19,147 bases of DNA from UBA5314 sp964635975 (GTDB taxonomy: Bacteria; Bacillota; Syntrophomonadia; Syntrophomonadales; Syntrophomonadaceae). A program made the position numbers and the translations under genes. The stretch spans positions 1 through 19,147 of the forward strand of contig CAZWPO010000038.1 in NCBI GenBank assembly GCA_964635975.1, read 5' to 3'. Of this stretch, positions 14,692 through 19,147 are shown piece after piece (positions within the stretch are counted from its first letter, which is position 1; the number at the start of each line of letters is the position of its first letter). Below the pieces are notes generated by a model. That model saw nothing but the letters and a program-made list of their open reading frames with translations, was not told the DNA's origin and did no database searches.

Positions 14692-15243
14692 TTGGAAAGA
14701 GAGCAAGCTTTGGATCTATTAAAGAGCCATCTGAAGACCGAGAACCTGAGGGGGCATTCCCTGGCCGTCGAAGCAATCATGCGAGGGTTGGCAGACCGTT
14801 TTGGCCAGGATTGCGATAAATTCGGATTGGCCGGACTACTGCATGACATTGATCTGGATCACATCGAAGGCGATATGGGCAGACATTCACTCGTGGGAGG
14901 GGAGATTCTGGAGGAGAACGGGATAGATCCAGATGTTGTTTACGCCGTAAAAGCTCATAATGATGTTCATGGGTTGGAGCGCGTATCACTGCTGGACAAG
15001 TGCCTGTGGGCTGCCGATCCGGTAAGTGGATTCATCATTGCGGCTGCCTTGATTCGTCCCGACAAAAGTCTGTCTGCAGTGGAGCTCAAATCGCTTAAAA
15101 AGCGGTTTAAGGAAGCGCGCTTTGCCGCAGGGGCCAACCGGGAACAGATGGCCAGCTGCATAGATCTGGGTTTGGAACTGGATCAATTTCTTACTATTGC
15201 CCTGGACAGCATGAAACCGATTGCTTCAGAATTGGGATTGTAG
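14692..15243 (+). CDS. COG2316-type HD-superfamily hydrolase (function unknown)
   Basis: The 183-residue protein has HD-domain metal ligands: His22 in RGHSLAV, His51-Asp52 in GLLHDIDLD, His65 (GRHSLVGG), His89 in KAHND, and Asp102 (LLDKCLWAADPVSG). The second half, AADPVSGFIIAAALIRPDKSL followed by LKSLKKRF and REQM..C..LGL, is the conserved part of a small family I recognise as COG2316. HD proteins usually hydrolyse phosphomonoesters or phosphodiesters, often of nucleotides; the substrate here is not known. The start is TTG 14692, two bases after the esterase stop, with only a weak site (AAGGGA, 14677-14682), so translation probably depends on the gene before it. It is inserted between the esterase and rnr relative to the Bacillus order. 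Confidence 0.85.
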   Translation: MEREQALDLLKSHLKTENLRGHSLAVEAIMRGLADRFGQDCDKFGLAGLLHDIDLDHIEGDMGRHSLVGGEILEENGIDPDVVYAVKAHNDVHGLERVSLLDKCLWAADPVSGFIIAAALIRPDKSLSAVELKSLKKRFKEARFAAGANREQMASCIDLGLELDQFLTIALDSMKPIASELGL

Positions 15244-15296
15244 AATTAAAAGAATAAACTGCGAATCAATTATAGTCAGACAAAGCCGGGGGAATA

Positions 15297-15341
15297 ATGA
15301 AAATAAGAAAGCAGGCAGAAAAAATACTGCCGCTAAATTAG
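15297..15341 (+). CDS. Possible 14-residue leader peptide ORF before rnr
   Basis: ATG 15297, preceded by GGGGGA (15288-15293), opens a 14-codon frame ending at TAG 15339-15341. The peptide is basic (about five Lys/Arg). Its last stop base overlaps the first G of the rnr Shine-Dalgarno GGAGG at 15341-15345. Within it AGC/GGCAG (15310-15318) can pair with CTGCCGCT (15327-15334) around an 8-base loop, with one bulged base. This layout would suit translational coupling or a leader control of rnr. It is too short for coding statistics, so it may be chance. Confidence 0.3.
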   Translation: MKIRKQAEKILPLN

Positions 15342-15357
15342 GAGGAAAACCATAAGC

Positions 15358-17586
15358 ATGGTAAGTAAAGATAACATCCTGGAATACATGCGCCGGGCAA
15401 GCTACAAACCGCTTTCCTACAGGGAACTGTTGGATGAGCTTGGCGTTGGCCAGGGTGAAGATGAAGTAAGATTTAATAAGTGCATTGGACAATTAGAAAA
15501 AGACGGCTATATAGTTCGAACCCGCAAAAACAGGTTTGGCCTGCCGGAAATGATGAATCTGACCCGGGGTGTCATGCGTTTGAGCCCGCGCGGGTACGGA
15601 ATACTATTGCCAGAAGAACCGGGATATCCTGAAATCTTTGTCTATGGTAAAAGGTTGAATGGCGCTATGCACAATGATAAGGTTATGGTCCGTATCCGGG
15701 AATCGGAAGAAAACGGCCAGCGTCCTGAAGGAACGGTTATCCGGGTCATAACCCGGGCTAGCAAACAAATGGTAGGCACTTATCAAAAGGGGCGCAGCCT
15801 GGCCCAGGTCATTCCTGATGACAGCCGTCAGATTTATCCGGTATATATACGCCCATCGAAGAAGATAAAAGTAAAAAACGGGGACAAAGTGCTGGTTACC
15901 ATCACTACTTTTCCGGATGGGGACCATGCTGCGGAGGGCAGGATCCTTGAAGTAATGGGCGGCAAAGGCCAGCCCGGAGTCGATCTGCAGGTGCTATTAA
16001 AAAAACACAACCTGCGTGTGGAATTTAGCCGGGGAGTGATAGAAGAGGCCAAAAAGGAGGCTCAGCCGGTTAATGATGCGGAAATTGCCAAGCGCCGGGA
16101 TTTGCGGGGCTTGAGTATGGTCACGATCGATGGTGAGGATGCCAAAGACCTGGATGACGCAGTATCTGTGGAAAGAATCGCCGGAGGCTACCGGCTCGGC
16201 GTACATATTGCCGATGTATCACATTATGTTAGAGAGGACAGCAAGCTTGATAAAGAAGCCTGCGCCAGGGGTACCAGCATTTATTTAGTGGACACAGTTC
16301 TTCCCATGCTGCCCAAAGAGCTGTCCAATGATATCTGCAGCTTGAATGCCGGGGTGGACCGCCTGGCTGTGACCTGCATGATGGATATCGATAAAACTGG
16401 CAAAGTTTTGAATTACGATATATTTAAATCAGTAATAAACGTGAGAGAGCGTATGACCTATACTGCTGTCAACCAACTTGTAGCTGGTGAGGGCGGGGAT
16501 CTGCGTCAACGGTATGCCCCGCTGTTGGAAGAGTTTGCCCTTATGAAAGAGTTGGCCGATATTCTGCGGGAAGAAAGGATGCAGCGCGGCTACCTGGATT
16601 TCGATTTTCCGGAAGCCAAGGTGATTACTGATGAAACAGGTTTCCCTACGGAGATTCGAAAGAGAGAGCAGGGAGTAGGGGAAAAACTAATCGAGGACTT
16701 CATGATCAAGGCCAATGAAGTAGTAGCTGAGCATCTATACCGCCGCAAAATCCCGGTTTTGTACCGGGTCCACGAAAAGCCGGAGGAAGAATCCATCAAC
16801 AAGCTGAACCTGGTTTTGGGAGTATTTGGGCATAAGATACAGACTATGAAACCGGAGCCACCGGTACTGCAGAAAGTCCTTCACCAGATAAAAGGCAGAC
16901 CCGAGGAGCAGCTCATATCTCTGCTATTACTGCGTTCCATGAAACATGCCCGCTACGCACCCCAGGAACTGGGCCATTTTGGACTGGCATCCCAGTACTA
17001 CTGCCATTTTACCAGCCCGATTCGGCGCTACCCGGATCTGATAGTACACCGGGTTTTGAGCAGTCTGCTGGACAACAGTATGAATTCCCGCCGGAAAGCG
17101 GCTTTTGAAAAGCGCATGGGGCATTACGGGGAGCATTCGACCCTTCAAGAAATGAAGGCGGAAGAAGCGGAGCGGGAGTATGTTTCCATAAAGAAAGCCC
17201 AGTATATGCAGAAGTTTCTGGGTGATGAGTTTGAAGCGCGGATTGCTTCAGTTCAATCTTTTGGCTTTTTTGTTGAGCTGGACAATACTGTCGAGGGGCT
17301 TGTTCATATATCCAGCGTAGCCGATGACTATTATGAATTCAATGAGAGAAACTACACACTGGTAGGCAGGCACAGCGGCAGGAAATTCGCAATTGGAGAT
17401 ATGGTTCGGGTACAGCTGGTTAAGGTCGACGTTGATGATGCCAAAATTGATTTTGAACTTCTGGATCAGAAAGTTAACACGGAAGATTCCACGAGCGATG
17501 GAGCTGAAAATGTTGAGAATGGGAAAAAGGAAAGAAGCCGGGAGAAGAAGGGGAAGACGGCTAGCAGGCGCAGCCGCCGGCCGTAG
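15358..17586 (+). CDS. rnr: Ribonuclease R
   Basis: The 742-residue 3'-5' exoribonuclease has the family domain order. An N-terminal winged helix (about 5-65) is followed by two cold-shock/OB segments (about 68-205). The RNB catalytic domain (about 245-580) contains the metal-binding aspartates in TIDGEDAKDLDDAVS (256-270) and LGVHIADVSHYV. An S1 domain lies at about 622-708 (GDEFEARIASVQSFGFFVELDNTVEGLVH), and a Lys/Arg/Ser-rich tail runs from about 709 to 742. It degrades structured RNA and works with trans-translation on defective messages, which fits the nearby smpB and ssrA. GGAGG (15341-15345) is 12 bases from ATG 15358, longer than usual. An ATA codon lies in frame at 15352 with ideal spacing, but ATA starts are rare, so ATG is kept. 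Confidence 0.97.
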   Translation: MVSKDNILEYMRRASYKPLSYRELLDELGVGQGEDEVRFNKCIGQLEKDGYIVRTRKNRFGLPEMMNLTRGVMRLSPRGYGILLPEEPGYPEIFVYGKRLNGAMHNDKVMVRIRESEENGQRPEGTVIRVITRASKQMVGTYQKGRSLAQVIPDDSRQIYPVYIRPSKKIKVKNGDKVLVTITTFPDGDHAAEGRILEVMGGKGQPGVDLQVLLKKHNLRVEFSRGVIEEAKKEAQPVNDAEIAKRRDLRGLSMVTIDGEDAKDLDDAVSVERIAGGYRLGVHIADVSHYVREDSKLDKEACARGTSIYLVDTVLPMLPKELSNDICSLNAGVDRLAVTCMMDIDKTGKVLNYDIFKSVINVRERMTYTAVNQLVAGEGGDLRQRYAPLLEEFALMKELADILREERMQRGYLDFDFPEAKVITDETGFPTEIRKREQGVGEKLIEDFMIKANEVVAEHLYRRKIPVLYRVHEKPEEESINKLNLVLGVFGHKIQTMKPEPPVLQKVLHQIKGRPEEQLISLLLLRSMKHARYAPQELGHFGLASQYYCHFTSPIRRYPDLIVHRVLSSLLDNSMNSRRKAAFEKRMGHYGEHSTLQEMKAEEAEREYVSIKKAQYMQKFLGDEFEARIASVQSFGFFVELDNTVEGLVHISSVADDYYEFNERNYTLVGRHSGRKFAIGDMVRVQLVKVDVDDAKIDFELLDQKVNTEDSTSDGAENVENGKKERSREKKGKTASRRSRRP

Positions 17587-17594
17587 GATGAGCC

Positions 17595-17624
17595 TTGACG
17601 TTCAAATACCTGCTCAGGTATAAT
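17595..17624 (+). promoter_or_regulatory. Strong sigma-A promoter upstream of smpB
   Basis: TTGACG (17595-17600) and a perfect TATAAT (17619-17624) are 18 bases apart. Transcription would start around 17631, about 90 bases before smpB. It begins 9 bases past the rnr stop. Confidence 0.7.
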
Positions 17625-17650
17625 CAATTTGCAGATGTTGTAAAATTATG

Positions 17651-17699
17651 ACCCTGGCCGCTGGGTGGATGATCCCACGGCGAGGGTTATGTTTCTTTT
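17651..17699 (+). terminator. Terminator-like hairpin between the promoter and smpB (possible attenuator)
   Basis: ACCCT (17651-17655) pairs with AGGGT (17683-17687). Inside it GCCG and TGGG pair with CCCA and CGGC with one bulged C, and an 8-base loop closes the hairpin. A T-rich run, TTTCTTTT (17692-17699), begins a few bases later. It can end transcripts from rnr, but it also lies about 20 bases downstream of the start expected for the promoter at 17595-17624, so read-through would be needed for smpB expression from that promoter. Confidence 0.5.
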
Positions 17700-17722
17700 A
17701 AAAATATAGAAGGTGGGCCCAT

Positions 17723-18193
17723 ATGGCAGCAAAACAGAAAGGGATCAAGCCGGTGGTGGACAACCGCCGGGCTCGGCATGAATATCATATAAACGAAAAC
17801 TTTGAAGCCGGCCTGGTTTTAGCAGGAACCGAGGTCAAGTCTTTACGTATGGGCAAAGCCAACCTCCAGGATGCCTATGCAGTGGTTAAAGATGGGGAGG
17901 TATGGGTAAACAACTTCCATATCAGCCATTATGAAAAGGCAAATCAGTTCAACCATGATCCTCTGCGGCCTAAAAAGCTGCTTTTGCACCGGAGGGAAAT
18001 CAACCGCCTGCAGGCGCTGCAGAGAGAAAAAGGTTTTACTTTGATACCGCTTAAAATATACTTTAAAGACGGCCGGGCTAAAATGGATCTGGCAGTAGCA
18101 GTGGGGAAAAAACTCTACGACAAGCGCCAGGACATAGCCAACCGCGACGCAAAACGTGATATTGAGCGGGCTATTAAAGAACGCTCGCGTTAA
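17723..18193 (+). CDS. smpB: tmRNA-binding protein SmpB
   Basis: The 156-residue protein binds the tRNA-like part of tmRNA and places it in stalled ribosomes. Conserved elements are NRRARHEY near 13-20, GLVLAGTEVKSLR (30-42), the NLQDAYA segment, NPHIxxYE-like NNFHISHYEKAN (63-74), RPKKLLLHRREI, and the C-terminal KKLYDKRQDIANRDAKRDIERAIK. The basic tail enters the mRNA channel in known structures. Start ATG 17723 has AAGGTGGG upstream at 17710-17717. It is separated from ssrA by one gene. Confidence 0.97.
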   Translation: MAAKQKGIKPVVDNRRARHEYHINENFEAGLVLAGTEVKSLRMGKANLQDAYAVVKDGEVWVNNFHISHYEKANQFNHDPLRPKKLLLHRREINRLQALQREKGFTLIPLKIYFKDGRAKMDLAVAVGKKLYDKRQDIANRDAKRDIERAIKERSR

Positions 18194-18209
18194 GTGAAGA
18201 GGAAAGCTG

Positions 18210-18725
18210 ATGTTAAGTATAAGAGCGGAGAAAACCGAAGATATAGAAGCAATTCGCCAGGTCAACCAGGAGGCATTCGGACAGGAAATCGAAGCCAACC
18301 TGGTCGATAGGATTCGCAATTCCCAGCACTTCATTCCCGAGCTGTCTCTGGTGGCTCTGGATGGAGATGAAATCATCGGGCATATCATGTTCAGCACCGC
18401 CTGGCTGGAGAAACCCGGAAAAGTAATAGCCATATTGGCGTTGGCTCCTATGGCGGTTGCGCTTGCATATCAGAAGCGGGGCATTGGATCGGCTCTGGTG
18501 ACAGAGGGATTGCAGCGCGCAAAGTTAACCGTATTTCCGGCTGTAGTCGTGCTGGGGTATCCAGATTATTACCCGCGTTTTGGTTTTGCGACTGCCCGCG
18601 AGAAGGGGATAGAATGTCCTTACCCCGCGCATGAAGAAGCTTATATGGTTAAAGAATTGTACCCTGGAGCCATAAATAGTCTTCAGGGAAAGGTAAAATA
18701 TCCGGGGTTTTTTGACGAGGTGTAA
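18210..18725 (+). CDS. GNAT-family N-acetyltransferase, YhbS-like
   Basis: The 171-residue protein has the GNAT fold signatures. An N-terminal IRAEKTEDIEAIRQVNQEAF (4-23) is followed by ALDGDEIIGHIMFS (49-62), the acetyl-CoA pyrophosphate loop QKRGIGSAL (88-96), and the YhbS-type VLGYPDYYPRFGF (114-126). It should transfer an acetyl group from acetyl-CoA to an amine, but the acceptor is unknown. Start ATG 18210 follows AGAGGAAAG; the gene starts 16 bases after smpB and is probably cotranscribed with it. It occupies the place between smpB and ssrA. Base composition is like its neighbours and no insertion scars are visible. Confidence 0.9.
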   Translation: MLSIRAEKTEDIEAIRQVNQEAFGQEIEANLVDRIRNSQHFIPELSLVALDGDEIIGHIMFSTAWLEKPGKVIAILALAPMAVALAYQKRGIGSALVTEGLQRAKLTVFPAVVVLGYPDYYPRFGFATAREKGIECPYPAHEEAYMVKELYPGAINSLQGKVKYPGFFDEV

Positions 18726-18740
18726 ATATCAGGAATTGAC

Positions 18741-18769
18741 TTGACAAAGATCTTGCCAGGGCTTATGAT
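18741..18769 (+). promoter_or_regulatory. Strong promoter of the tmRNA gene
   Basis: A consensus TTGACA (18741-18746), a 17-base spacer and TATGAT (18764-18769) lie directly before ssrA. Transcription should start near 18776, giving a precursor with about 20 extra 5' bases for RNase P to remove. Near-consensus strength fits a highly expressed stable RNA. Confidence 0.85.
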
Positions 18770-18796
18770 GGCCTTTGCAGATATATTATTTAACAA

Positions 18797-19147
18797 GGGG
18801 GCGTACTGGTTTCGACGGGGGAGTAGATGGGTTGAGCAGCGAGCCGAGTTGTCGCCAGCTCGATAAAAAGGCGAAAAACTTATAACTGCCGAAGATAACT
18901 TCGCACTAGCAGCCTAAGGGCTGCTCGTCCGGCCTAGAGTCCTAACGGCTAGGTGCAGGGCGTCACTTAGTTAGGGTACCCTGAAGCCTTCTTTCTCGAG
19001 GGGCTTTAAGGGGAAACTAATCGGGGATAGCTCGAAGGAGCCCGTTCGTGGGCGCCGGTTGAGCGAAACTCAAATCACGAACTGCGCTCGGAGATACTCG
19101 GCTGGTCTTTCTTTCGGACGGGAGTTCGATTCTCCCCGCCTCCACCA
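18797..19147 (+). ncRNA. ssrA: Transfer-messenger RNA (tmRNA), complete
   Basis: The gene spans about 351 bases. The 5' end GGGGGCG (18797-18803) pairs with CGCCTCC before the encoded ACCA at the 3' end, forming a 7-bp acceptor stem. A G3-U70 wobble, the alanine identity element, is present. The 5' domain holds the conserved CTGGTTTCGACGGGG, and the T arm GGGAG-TTCGATT-CTCCC precedes the 3' end. The tag frame starts at GCC 18888 and reads A-E-D-N-F-A-L-A-A, stopping at TAA 18915-18917, with TAACT just before the resume codon, similar to TAGTC in E. coli. The ALAA end is the usual protease degron. With SmpB it rescues stalled ribosomes. The window ends exactly at its CCA. Confidence 0.97.

Noticed and set aside
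17843..18433. Antisense open frame spanning smpB and the GNAT gene
   Set aside because: It crosses two well-supported genes on the other strand and shows no family motif.
1..19147. CRISPR array, insertion sequence, prophage or riboswitch
   Set aside because: No regularly spaced repeats, transposase or phage proteins were found, and no leader shows a recognisable riboswitch core; the genes are conserved core functions.

Overview
The window looks like chromosomal DNA of a low-to-mid GC Gram-positive bacterium (Firmicutes, probably class Clostridia). The evidence is the gene content and order: rapZ(yvcJ)-yvcK-whiA, rpoN-cggR-gapA-pgk-tpiA-gpmI-eno (the order I recall from Listeria) and secG-esterase-rnr-smpB-ssrA (the order I recall from Bacillus). 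Strong Shine-Dalgarno sequences and frequent TTG/GTG starts agree. A Syntrophomonas/Peptococcaceae-like anaerobe is a guess from protein flavour only; no marker in the window settles it.

Layout. (1) 1-1256: a complex inverted repeat, then one minus-strand gene for a secreted protein with two fibronectin type III domains and a duplicated copper-amine-oxidase-N (stalk) module. (2) 1414-4958: a tight plus-strand group, PHP-family metal phosphoesterase, rapZ, yvcK, whiA, with start/stop overlaps. This group links nucleotide or sugar-nucleotide sensing to cell envelope and division control in Firmicutes. (3) 5026-6408: rpoN (sigma-54). (4) 6465-13461: an autoregulated-looking glycolytic operon. 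It has an extended -10 promoter, a leader with repeated GTCCC half-sites, the repressor gene cggR, then gapA, pgk, tpiA, gpmI and eno, which together cover glyceraldehyde-3-phosphate to phosphoenolpyruvate. (5) 13501-13865: secG with its own promoter and a strong, possibly bidirectional terminator. (6) 13931-17586: Est30-like carboxylesterase, a COG2316-type HD hydrolase, and RNase R. (7) 17595-19147: the trans-translation module, smpB and a complete tmRNA gene ending exactly at its CCA. A GNAT acetyltransferase gene lies between them.

How the genes work together. The central block is lower glycolysis under a CggR-type sugar-phosphate-responsive repressor. The last block is RNA and ribosome quality control: RNase R degrades mRNA, SmpB and tmRNA rescue stalled ribosomes, and SecG is the translocon partner. 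No gene-free stretch exceeds 300 bases. I see no CRISPR array, insertion sequence, phage gene or obvious foreign island. The window is mostly conserved core genome. The less ordinary signals are regulatory: the cggR leader with a four-codon minigene, a 14-codon ORF whose stop overlaps the rnr Shine-Dalgarno, and a terminator-like hairpin between a strong promoter and smpB.
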